Shown: piece by piece, positions 8,657 to 17,120 of the stretch | Layout: the number at the start of each line of letters is the position of its first letter | How positions within the stretch are numbered: the first letter of the stretch is position 1 | Origin: Bifidobacterium breve | GTDB taxonomy: Bacteria; Actinomycetota; Actinomycetes; S36-B12 | Assembly: GCA_943328365.2 (NCBI GenBank) | Contig: CALPZT020000005.1 | Location: forward strand, 1 to 17,661 | Direction of reading: 5' to 3' | Length of the DNA stretch: 17,661 bases | Notes under the pieces: generated by a model | Told to the model about the DNA's origin: nothing | The model's input: the letters and a program-made list of their open reading frames with translations, nothing else | The model's database searches: none | Made by a program: the position numbers and the translations under genes

Positions 8657-10075
8657 TCAACGCTTCGCGGGCTTTGCTGCTCTCCCGCGCCGGCCGCCCA
8701 AGGCTTTTACCGCCTGCTTCAGCTCCTCAAGCGCCTCGCCAAGCCCGTCCACGAGGTCGGGGAGATCAGGTACAGAATCGAAGTCTGCATTGATCGCAAC
8801 GAACACGCGTCCGTCGTAGGAGGTCATGCCGATGCTGATGGCCTGGTTCTTCGTGAGCGGCATCACCGGGTAGGTGGCCATGAGGCGCGAACCAGCAAGG
8901 TAGAGGGCATCCTGCGGACCAGGCACGTTCGTGATCGCGAGGTTGTACACCCGGCTCGAAAGCCTCGATGCGAGCCGGGCACCAAGCGCATGCAGGGTGG
9001 GCGGCCCGAACCCCGCGGCGTTGATGATCGCCTCCGCTCCCAGCAATTGCGCGACGTCCTTCAATTGCGACGTCTCGTAGTTGATGCGGCGTAGCCGCAC
9101 GATCGGATCCGGCTCACCGGTCGGCAGGTCGACGAGGAATGCAGAGACCGGGGATCCAGCATCAGCGGTACTGAAGGGAACCACTGCACGCAGATGCGAG
9201 CGGCTCGACACCGAAGCCCCTCGGCCAAGGAGCCAGGTGCGCAGTGCACCAGTCAAGGTGCAGAGCATGACGTCGTTCACTGAGCAGTCGAGCGCTCGAT
9301 GCAGGGCACGGAAATCGTCGAGGCCATAGTCGACCGTTGCCAGCCTCCGGCTCGACCCGATTTCGACGTTCAGTGGGGTCGTCGTTGCGGGGGTTGCGAG
9401 CGAGAGCGCAGAGGTGGCGATGCCCAGCGCACGGCCACCGATGTCGCCTGCCAGCGAGAGCACCTGCGATGCAGCACCCTTCACCGCCTCGAGCGCCACG
9501 GCAGGATGCACGATTGACTCGGTAAGCGCAGAGGAGACCAATTCGACGGCCGAGGGCTCGGCCTGCGCCGCCCACTTCCCACCGGTCGGCGCTCGCCTGC
9601 CGGGATCGCTGTCCATGATCACCTGCATGAGGTCGATGGCGGCAAGGCCATCGACGAGCGCCTGATGGGTCTTCGTCACGAGCGCGAAATGATCGTCAGC
9701 GAGGCCCTCGATCAGGTACATCTCCCACAGCGGCCGCTCCTTGTCCAAGGCACGTCCCATGAGACGTCCGACGAGTTCATTGAGTTGTTCCCGCGATCCG
9801 GGCCGCGGGAGCGCCGAGCGGCGAACGTGGTACGAGAGATCAAAGTGGGAGTCATCGACCCAAACCGGGCGAGCGATTCCGAAGGGAACCTGCCGAATCC
9901 GCTGGCGGTAGCGAGGAACGAGCGCGATTCGCTGCGCGATGATTTCGACAAGCCGGTCGTGGTCGAAGCCCTCGTCAGGCGTGCGGAAAATCGCCACGCT
10001 TCCGACGTGCATAGGCGTCGTGGGGTGGTCCAGGTACAGCAGCGACGCGTCGAGCGCGCTCACCCTCTCGTTCAT
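8657..10075 (-). CDS. WS/DGAT family acyltransferase with altered active-site motif
   Basis: A 472-residue wax ester synthase/diacylglycerol acyltransferase homologue, the usual length. The family esterifies long-chain alcohols or diacylglycerol with acyl-CoA at the membrane or lipid-droplet surface. Order of motifs: SALDASLLYLD at the N-terminus, PLWEMY at 115-120, active-site region HQALVDG at 137-143, VNDVML at 266-271 and TNVPGP at 382-387. The canonical active site is HHxxxDG; the second His, thought to be the catalytic base, is Gln138 here, so classic activity is doubtful. The C-terminus is Lys/Arg-rich. The ATG at 10073-10075 has a GGGAG eight bases upstream and gives the family-typical N-terminus; an in-frame GTG at 10126 has no ribosome binding site. 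It stands alone on its strand and converges on DUF2505. Confidence 0.88.
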   Translation of the reverse strand: MNERVSALDASLLYLDHPTTPMHVGSVAIFRTPDEGFDHDRLVEIIAQRIALVPRYRQRIRQVPFGIARPVWVDDSHFDLSYHVRRSALPRPGSREQLNELVGRLMGRALDKERPLWEMYLIEGLADDHFALVTKTHQALVDGLAAIDLMQVIMDSDPGRRAPTGGKWAAQAEPSAVELVSSALTESIVHPAVALEAVKGAASQVLSLAGDIGGRALGIATSALSLATPATTTPLNVEIGSSRRLATVDYGLDDFRALHRALDCSVNDVMLCTLTGALRTWLLGRGASVSSRSHLRAVVPFSTADAGSPVSAFLVDLPTGEPDPIVRLRRINYETSQLKDVAQLLGAEAIINAAGFGPPTLHALGARLASRLSSRVYNLAITNVPGPQDALYLAGSRLMATYPVMPLTKNQAISIGMTSYDGRVFVAINADFDSVPDLPDLVDGLGEALEELKQAVKALGGRRGRAAKPAKR

Positions 10076-10115
10076 CCTGGCATCTCCCTCGCGACCGAGA
10101 TCCTCCCCGGCAGTC

Positions 10116-10144
10116 CGTGACGACACCGGTATCGGGTCGTCACG
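10116..10144. promoter_or_regulatory. 9-bp inverted repeat upstream of the WS/DGAT gene
   Basis: CGTGACGAC (10116-10124) and GTCGTCACG (10136-10144) are perfect inverted copies across an 11-base spacer, 41-69 bases upstream of the ATG. The roughly 20-bp centre-to-centre distance suits a dimeric regulator on one face of the helix; a leader hairpin is the alternative. A possible -10 (TAGGGT on the minus strand) lies just upstream. Confidence 0.4.
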
Positions 10145-10192
10145 CCTGTCACCCTAGACGAATTGCCCGGGTGCGCCTGCCCACTTACTCAT

Positions 10193-10250
10193 GATGCTCG
10201 TCGGGTCCAAACGGGGATGCTCGTCAGGTCGAAGCTGCGATGCTCGCCTG
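10193..10250. repeat. 23-bp imperfect tandem repeat, about 2.5 copies
   Basis: GATGCTCGTC recurs exactly every 23 bases at 10193, 10216 and 10239 (third copy GATGCTCGCC). The unit continues (A/G)GGTC in the first two copies and then diverges. It sits just behind the CpaE-like stop and upstream of the WS/DGAT gene. Confidence 0.6.
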
Positions 10251-10257
10251 CAGGGGT

Positions 10258-11490
10258 TCACGCTGCTAAGCCCTTCGCCAGCGCAGTCAGCATTCGGCGC
10301 TCACGACGGGACGCTGCCTCGTAAGGGGTGATGCCATCGCGAATCGCCCGCTCCAGCCGCTCAGGATCGCGAGGCATCCGCACGACAGGGGCTCTGACAC
10401 CGAGTTGGCGAAGCAGTCGATCGCTGACTGACGTGGTCGCGAGCATCCCTTGCTGGCCGGTCAAGACGAGCGTGAGGGGTGCGTCATCGTTGACCCGCGT
10501 GACGGCGGGAAGCTCGTTGAGCAACCGAGTGAGCCCAAGTGTCGAGGATCGCGCGATGACCAGCACTCGGTCCGCGGCTTCCAGTGCCGTTACCGCGGCA
10601 GCATTGCGCCTCGAGGCGAGCAGTGGGCTTCCGGCCAGATGAGCGACCGCCCCTTCCTCTTCGACGCATGCGCCGATGTCGACGACAACGACGTCAAACG
10701 CCTCCCTGGCGACGCTCCAGACCGTACGCAGCGCCGCCTCGCGAAGATCTGGCCAGCGTTCCGCCCGGGCGATGCCGCCAAGGATGAAAAGCCGGTCCGA
10801 CAGCTGTCGGGCTGCCGCAAGGAGCGTCCGCCGATTGAGGGTGCCGTTCTCCGCCTGCCGGCACGCGACGACGAGGCCGCTCGTGTCGGCATTCACCGCA
10901 ACCTGCGCGACCATCGAGGGCGCATACGTATCGGCGTCGGCAAGGCACACCTCATGACCCTGCCTCGCGAGGGATTGGGCCACCGCGAGGGCAGTGGTCG
11001 TTCGCCCCGGTGCCCCCGTCGTGCCCCAGACTGCGATGAGGCACTGCGGGCGCGAATCCTCATTGGGCTCTTCATCAAGCACAGAACGGTCGTGAGCACG
11101 GAAATCACGAGGGCTGAAATCCGTTGAAGGCATTGCGGAATCGCCCGATCCAATGGCCCGGGCAATCTGAGCCATGGTCGCCACCGCATCCCCGTGATGC
11201 CTGATGATGCAGCGCACATTCCACGCCGCGAGTTGGCGTTCATCCTCGTCATTCCCCGCGATCCCAATGACCAACCGCTCGTCGGCGATAAGCCGACCCA
11301 CGAGATCCCCGCTGAGCCGGGGGACCCCCGCGCTCAGCACGACAGCCATGCTCGTGTCGGCTGCCGCCGCCGCCAGCAAGTCGGCCGCATCGAACGACCG
11401 CCGCACCACGCCCACGCCGTGAAGTGCCGCGGATGACACGAGGTCGGGCTCACTATCCAAGTCGGGGATAGCGAGAATGAGGGGCGTCAC
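10258..11490 (-). CDS. CpaE/TadZ-like MinD/ParA-type protein with degenerate Walker A
   Basis: A 410-residue protein. Residues 1-115 look like the degenerate receiver-like domain of CpaE/TadZ. After a charged linker (120-148), a MinD/ParA-like nucleotide-binding domain follows. Its P-loop is GTTGAPGRTT at 156-165, where the family's KGGxGKT would place Lys at 158 and 163; here they are Thr and Arg. The second motif DADTYAP (185-191) and Walker B VVVVDIG (267-273) are retained. Known relatives position Flp/Tad pilus machines or septum factors at the membrane. The start is a GTG (11488-11490) overlapping the TGA of the SAF gene, so the two are translationally coupled. No TadA ATPase, TadB/C or pilin gene is present, so a pilus role is not supported by the context. 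Whether it hydrolyses ATP is uncertain. Confidence 0.75.
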   Translation of the reverse strand: MTPLILAIPDLDSEPDLVSSAALHGVGVVRRSFDAADLLAAAAADTSMAVVLSAGVPRLSGDLVGRLIADERLVIGIAGNDEDERQLAAWNVRCIIRHHGDAVATMAQIARAIGSGDSAMPSTDFSPRDFRAHDRSVLDEEPNEDSRPQCLIAVWGTTGAPGRTTTALAVAQSLARQGHEVCLADADTYAPSMVAQVAVNADTSGLVVACRQAENGTLNRRTLLAAARQLSDRLFILGGIARAERWPDLREAALRTVWSVAREAFDVVVVDIGACVEEEGAVAHLAGSPLLASRRNAAAVTALEAADRVLVIARSSTLGLTRLLNELPAVTRVNDDAPLTLVLTGQQGMLATTSVSDRLLRQLGVRAPVVRMPRDPERLERAIRDGITPYEAASRRERRMLTALAKGLAA

Positions 11491-12185
11491 CTGAGCCCAG
11501 CATCCGACGAGTCTGACCCGAGCGAGTCGGTAATCGGAACCGCTGCGAGATCGACCGCCCCGGAGCGGATGGCAGCAATTGCAGCGCTGACCTCGGCCTG
11601 AGGCACTTCGATCACGACCGCAATCTCGCCGCCCACGCCGACAGATTCGCGATCGGCAGACACAACAAGCACCTGCGGAAGAACGAGCGAGGGTGGCGCA
11701 ATCGACGTCTGGCCGCCATCAGAGGCGGTCGCCCACACGTCGACTCGATCGCCTGCGGCAAGGTCGATCGGCGCGTGGAGGGGGTCGACGGGGATCGTCA
11801 CCCGACGAGTGCCCGTAGACGGTGCCGCGCCGATCGCGGCCATGGGGACGAGCGACCCGGCCGACACCGGCAGGGTCATCCGGCCTTCGATCGGAGCGTC
11901 TGCCCGCGCGTATGATTCCGCCGCAGCACCGAGCGAGACTGCAACCGGTTCGACAATCGGGAGTGCGCCCGGGACCAAATCCCGAGTCGCACGCCACACG
12001 GTCACCGTCGACTCCGAATTCGACATGAGGCTTGCACCCCACGCCATCGCGATAATCATGAGCCCGAGTCCGAGCCATAGCCTCGTGTCGCGCCACCTCA
12101 TCCGCCGCATCCGCTCGGCGCGTGGCGGCGACGCGATCGATGCCCGGCCGGCATTCATCTCGCGCGATCTCGTGAGGACGTTCAT
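11487..12185 (-). CDS. SAF-domain membrane protein, CpaB/RcpC-like
   Basis: A 232-residue protein with a basic N-terminus (Arg-rich, residues 22-35), one hydrophobic segment at about 37-54, and an exported C-terminal part. Residues about 62-120 resemble an SAF domain, with the typical DLVPGALP and LPVSAGSLVPM stretches. A beta-rich RcpC/CpaB-like segment follows, including LAAGDRVDVWAT at 142-153. CpaB relatives belong to the periplasmic or outer part of Flp/Tad pilus machines; SAF domains also occur in pilus and sugar-acid proteins. The positive-inside rule predicts an Nin-Cout topology. The ATG is preceded by GGAG five bases upstream. It is the first gene of a two-gene unit with the CpaE-like protein and diverges from the HTH gene. 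Its partner in a complex is presumably the CpaE-like protein, by inference only. Confidence 0.75.
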   Translation of the reverse strand: MNVLTRSREMNAGRASIASPPRAERMRRMRWRDTRLWLGLGLMIIAMAWGASLMSNSESTVTVWRATRDLVPGALPIVEPVAVSLGAAAESYARADAPIEGRMTLPVSAGSLVPMAAIGAAPSTGTRRVTIPVDPLHAPIDLAAGDRVDVWATASDGGQTSIAPPSLVLPQVLVVSADRESVGVGGEIAVVIEVPQAEVSAAIAAIRSGAVDLAAVPITDSLGSDSSDAGLR

Positions 12186-12226
12186 GGACTCTCCCCGTTT
12201 CTCGGTTCGTGGCTGGGCACCTCATG

Positions 12227-12240
12227 CGCACACGAGTGCG
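12227..12240. repeat. short inverted repeat in the SAF gene leader
   Basis: CGCAC and GTGCG form a 5-bp stem with an ACGA loop about 40-55 bases upstream of the SAF gene ATG. This is probably minor leader structure; no convincing promoter could be assigned around it. Confidence 0.2.
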
Positions 12241-12290
12241 TTCCCTGGTGCCGCATTAGGATCGCTCACCCACGACCAATCGCCAAACAG

Positions 12291-12299
12291 TTATCCACA
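12291..12299 (+). promoter_or_regulatory. DnaA box TTATCCACA
   Basis: An exact match to the consensus DnaA box, within CAGTTATCCACAG (12288-12300), 50 bases upstream of the GTG of the HTH gene and about 105 bases upstream of the SAF gene. It sits in the divergent regulatory gap of both. The same 13-base context recurs with one difference at 13295-13307. Confidence 0.6.
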
Positions 12300-12349
12300 G
12301 GCCCGGGGGCGGTCGCCCTTCACCAGCATCGATTTGGCACCATCAGCAG

Positions 12350-12616
12350 GTGTCCTCGCGATTTCTCACCCTCGCCGATGTCTCAGAGACGCTGAACATC
12401 TCGGCCGCCCAGGCGTACGCCCTCGTCCGCTGCGGAGACCTGCCGGCAATCAAGGTCGGGGGCCGGGGCCAGTGGCGCATCGAGGCAGCCGAGCTCGAGA
12501 ACTACATCAGCCGGATGTACGCCCAGACCCGCGAGTTTGTCGCCACGCATCCCTTCGGAACTGAGCCAGGCATCAGCGCCGATCAGGCATCCAGCCCCGA
12601 CGCACTGCACGGCTGA
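12350..12616 (+). CDS. small helix-turn-helix DNA-binding protein (excisionase/AlpA/MerR-like HTH)
   Basis: An 88-residue protein. Residues 5-60 make a winged HTH of the excisionase/HTH_17 type: FLTLADVSETLNIS then AQAYALVRCGDLPAIK, and the wing GGRGQWRIEAAELENYI. The typical members of this form are single-domain DNA-binding proteins in actinobacteria; their targets are mostly unknown. Despite the 'excisionase' label no integrase or phage gene is near, so a transcriptional or nucleoid role is likelier. The start is GTG at 12350, without a clear Shine-Dalgarno sequence, and no alternative fits the conserved FLTLADV beginning. The last 44 bases overlap, tail to tail, the end of the neighbouring minus-strand gene. 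A consensus DnaA box lies 50 bases upstream of the start. Confidence 0.85.
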   Translation: MSSRFLTLADVSETLNISAAQAYALVRCGDLPAIKVGGRGQWRIEAAELENYISRMYAQTREFVATHPFGTEPGISADQASSPDALHG

Positions 12617-13178
12617 TCGACACGAGCGCGCAGGTCGTCACGTCGCCGTCCGCTCCGAGAATGTCGACGTGATCGGCTCCCACGAGCGCAGGTGACCCGA
12701 ACAGTTCAGTCCCATCGACGAGGACAAGGCGGACGTCGATCCCCGATTCAGCGCGCAGGAACATGCCCCAACTCACGCTCGCCACCCTCGGCCGGTGATC
12801 ACCGCCCGGCTGCGTTCCCTGCTCACTTGCGGAGAGTGCCGGACGCAGGCCCCGGATGGTAACCGCACTCGCTAAGGCGATGCAGTGCTCAGCGCCATAG
12901 CGATCGACGAGGACGACGACGTCGTCCCCTCGTCGGTCGACGGTGCCCTCGATCCGGCAGCCGCTGCGCAGTGTCATCGTCACCGGGTTCGGGGCGGCCC
13001 CCAGCCGATCGGCCAGACTGAGCGCCACTCGCTCCGCCGTGAGGATGTGCGCAGCCTCGGCTAGCACATCGGCATCGATGTCTGACTGAAGGCTTGCGGC
13101 TGCCTCCGCGAGCAGGTGGTCAGGTTCGATGCCGCCGGCATTGGGTCGCCCGAGCAGGTTCTCGTCTGGTGCGGGCAT
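12573..13178 (-). CDS. uncharacterised protein with two similar beta-rich repeats
   Basis: A 201-residue protein I do not recognise by name. After a helical N-terminal part (about 17-62) come two similar segments: about 66-111 (TLRSGCRIEGTV, then DDVVVLVDRYG, ending ALASAVTIRGL) and about 149-193 (VRLVLVDGTELFGSP, then DHVDILGADGD, ending ALVSISRAVR). Both follow the pattern V-x-L-x2-G-x4-G, D-x-V-x-(V/I), hydrophobic end, which recalls small Sm-like beta-barrels. A linker of low complexity (112-133) joins them. That fold is an inference; no RNA-binding residues can be named. There is no signal peptide or membrane segment. The ATG at 13178 has only a weak GAGAGG upstream. Its 3' end overlaps the HTH gene by 44 bases, and it diverges from the Rv3235-family gene. 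Confidence 0.75.
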   Translation of the reverse strand: MPAPDENLLGRPNAGGIEPDHLLAEAAASLQSDIDADVLAEAAHILTAERVALSLADRLGAAPNPVTMTLRSGCRIEGTVDRRGDDVVVLVDRYGAEHCIALASAVTIRGLRPALSASEQGTQPGGDHRPRVASVSWGMFLRAESGIDVRLVLVDGTELFGSPALVGADHVDILGADGDVTTCALVSISRAVRRGWMPDRR

Positions 13179-13297
13179 GTGCTGCGGCCTCTCTCGAAGG
13201 TGGTCCAGATCACGTTGCCCCCGGGTATGGCCCGGCTACCGCCCCGCCATACCCGCCTCGTGAACAACGATCAGGCCACTTCGGTTCGGGGAATCAG

Positions 13298-13306
13298 TTG
13301 TCCACA
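13298..13306 (+). promoter_or_regulatory. DnaA box TTGTCCACA
   Basis: An exact match to the DnaA box variant common in high-GC actinobacteria, within CAGTTGTCCACAG (13295-13307). It ends seven bases before the -35 hexamer of the Rv3235-family promoter, a position suited to regulation by DnaA. It has the same orientation and almost the same flanks as the box at 12291. Confidence 0.6.
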
Positions 13307-13313
13307 GCCACCC

Positions 13314-13344
13314 TTGACATACCGGTCACTGGATGACTTACGAT
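13314..13344 (+). promoter_or_regulatory. promoter of the Rv3235-family gene
   Basis: A perfect -35 TTGACA (13314-13319) and a -10 TACGAT (13339-13344) are separated by 19 bases, slightly longer than ideal. The predicted start near 13351 leaves a leader of about 95 bases before the GTG at 13446. Confidence 0.6.
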
Positions 13345-13367
13345 GCATTCGCAATCAAACGAATGCA
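13344..13367. promoter_or_regulatory. 8-bp inverted repeat over the predicted transcription start
   Basis: TGCATTCG (13344-13351) and CGAATGCA (13360-13367) are perfect inverted copies around an 8-base spacer. The repeat begins at the last base of the -10 and covers the start point, a classic repressor position; alternatively it is a 5' mRNA hairpin. Confidence 0.5.
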
Positions 13368-13445
13368 AATGAACATATTCGTCACCATTCACCATTCCAA
13401 CCTCACCGCGCCCCCCGACCGCGGTCGTCCTCCAAGGAGTACGCC

Positions 13446-13982
13446 GTGTCCATTTCCACGCTCGCCCCCGCTCGCGCCACTACTGCCCAACCCGTTCAGG
13501 CGGCTGCCCGTCAGCTCCCCCTTCCACTTTCATGGGAGGTCGCCCCAGGCATTCCCGCCGTACCGCCAGCACCGCGGCATCTGCGCCTCGTGGGTGCTCC
13601 TGATTCAGCTGCCACCGGCGAGCCTCATGAGCAGCAGCCCACAGCAGAGTGGGTTGCCAGGATGGCTCGCGCCGTCGCCGAGGTCGGGGCTGGCGAACGG
13701 CCTCCGGGACAGCTCACGCGCTGGGTGGAGCGCAACCAACTGCGACTTCTCGCTGCCCGAGGAGCCGCGGTGGCACGCCACCCGAGCTCTCGTGGGCCAG
13801 CTGCAATGGCGAATCGCGCGCGTGGGCTCCAGCAGGTTCGTTCGATTCGCCTGTGCCCCATCATCCCCGGAGTCGTCGAGACGTCCGCCGTGCTCGTCGG
13901 TGCCGAACGGGCTCGAGCCGTGGCCATGCGATTCGAGTTCATCTCGGATCGCTGGCTGCTCACAGCGTTCAGCCTCGGCTAG
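13446..13982 (+). CDS. Rv3235 family protein
   Basis: A 178-residue protein with the architecture of the actinobacterial Rv3235 family (named for a gene close to secA1 in M. tuberculosis). A variable Ala/Pro-rich N-terminus (1-65) is followed by the conserved domain at about 68-178. This has a helical PPGQLTRWV region (86-94), VRSIRLCPIIPGVVETSAVL (131-150) and a C-terminal RARAVAMRFE...RWLLTAFSLG. The biochemical role is unknown; there is no signal peptide, membrane segment or recognisable catalytic motif. The GTG at 13446 is supported by AAGGAG six bases upstream. A much longer in-frame extension to 13116 overlaps the divergent gene and its promoter and was rejected. The gene ends 213 bases from the convergent secA, separated from it by tandem repeats and a strong hairpin. 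Confidence 0.85.
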   Translation: MSISTLAPARATTAQPVQAAARQLPLPLSWEVAPGIPAVPPAPRHLRLVGAPDSAATGEPHEQQPTAEWVARMARAVAEVGAGERPPGQLTRWVERNQLRLLAARGAAVARHPSSRGPAAMANRARGLQQVRSIRLCPIIPGVVETSAVLVGAERARAVAMRFEFISDRWLLTAFSLG

Positions 13983-13984
13983 GA

Positions 13985-14062
13985 CTTCGCGAGTCGGCTT
14001 CGCGAGTCGGCTTCGCGACATGAGTTCGCGACATGACTTCGCGACACGACTTCGCGACACGA
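13985..14062. repeat. 13-bp tandem repeat, six units in AABBCC order
   Basis: Six contiguous 13-bp units start two bases after the Rv3235-family stop: CTTCGCGAGTCGG twice, then (C/G)TTCGCGACATGA twice, then CTTCGCGACACGA twice. Every unit has TTCGCGA, with the palindrome TCGCGA repeating each 13 bases. A partial seventh copy (CTTCG) forms the start of the adjacent hairpin. Thirteen is not a multiple of three, so this is not coding. Confidence 0.92.
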
Positions 14063-14101
14063 CTTCGTGCGCCGCTGCGCGGGGGGCAGCGGCGCACGAA
14101 G
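14063..14101. terminator. perfect 16-bp hairpin, bidirectional terminator between the Rv3235-family gene and secA
   Basis: CTTCGTGCGCCGCTGC (14063-14078) pairs without mismatch with 14086-14101 around the 7-base loop GCGGGGG. It lies between two convergent genes. No T-run follows on either strand, as for many actinobacterial terminators. Bases 14102-14194, between it and the secA stop, show nothing further. Confidence 0.8.
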
Positions 14102-14194
14102 GGAAGGATGCCCCCTGCCCCTAGATTTCGCCCGCGACCGTTCGCGATCGGAACAGTGCTCCTCCGCGATGAATGCCTTTCCGCAGGTCGCCTG

Positions 14195-17005
<2,811 letters not shown>

Positions 17006-17038
17006 AGTGGGCGACCTTTCGGTTCGGGGCATTAGGCA

Positions 17039-17053
17039 CCGGCCAGGGGCCGG
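17039..17053. repeat. GC-rich hairpin in the secA leader
   Basis: CCGGCC and GGCCGG form a perfect 6-bp stem around AGG, extendable by two pairs past one mismatch, 34-48 bases upstream of the secA GTG. If transcription starts near 17065 it lies inside the leader mRNA and could affect translation. Confidence 0.35.
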
Positions 17054-17071
17054 CGCACGAGGCAACACTCC

Positions 17072-17101
17072 ATCGTAGAGGGGTCCTGCAGTTTTCTCGA
17101 A
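17072..17101 (-). promoter_or_regulatory. possible secA promoter
   Basis: On the minus strand a -10 TACGAT (17077-17072), identical to the -10 of the Rv3235-family gene, is preceded by a weak -35 TTCGAG (17101-17096) with an 18-base spacer. The predicted leader is about 60 bases. The -35 match is poor, so the call is tentative. Confidence 0.4.
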
Positions 17102-17120
17102 GGGCTGGGAGACTGCAGGC

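Noticed and set aside
12350..12616. Phage or integrative element excisionase
   Set aside because: No integrase, attachment site repeats, tRNA or phage genes are near, and the protein resembles a chromosomal actinobacterial HTH type.
12288..13307. Replication origin based on DnaA boxes
   Set aside because: Only two boxes 1 kb apart, no AT-rich unwinding region, and no dnaA, dnaN or parAB genes nearby. The CpaE-like protein is not a true ParA.
13116..13445. A longer start for the Rv3235-family gene
   Set aside because: It overlaps the divergent gene's start, a DnaA box, TTGACA and an inverted repeat; the GTG at 13446 has AAGGAG.
13985..14101. CRISPR array
   Set aside because: The 13-bp units are contiguous with no spacers, and no cas gene is present.
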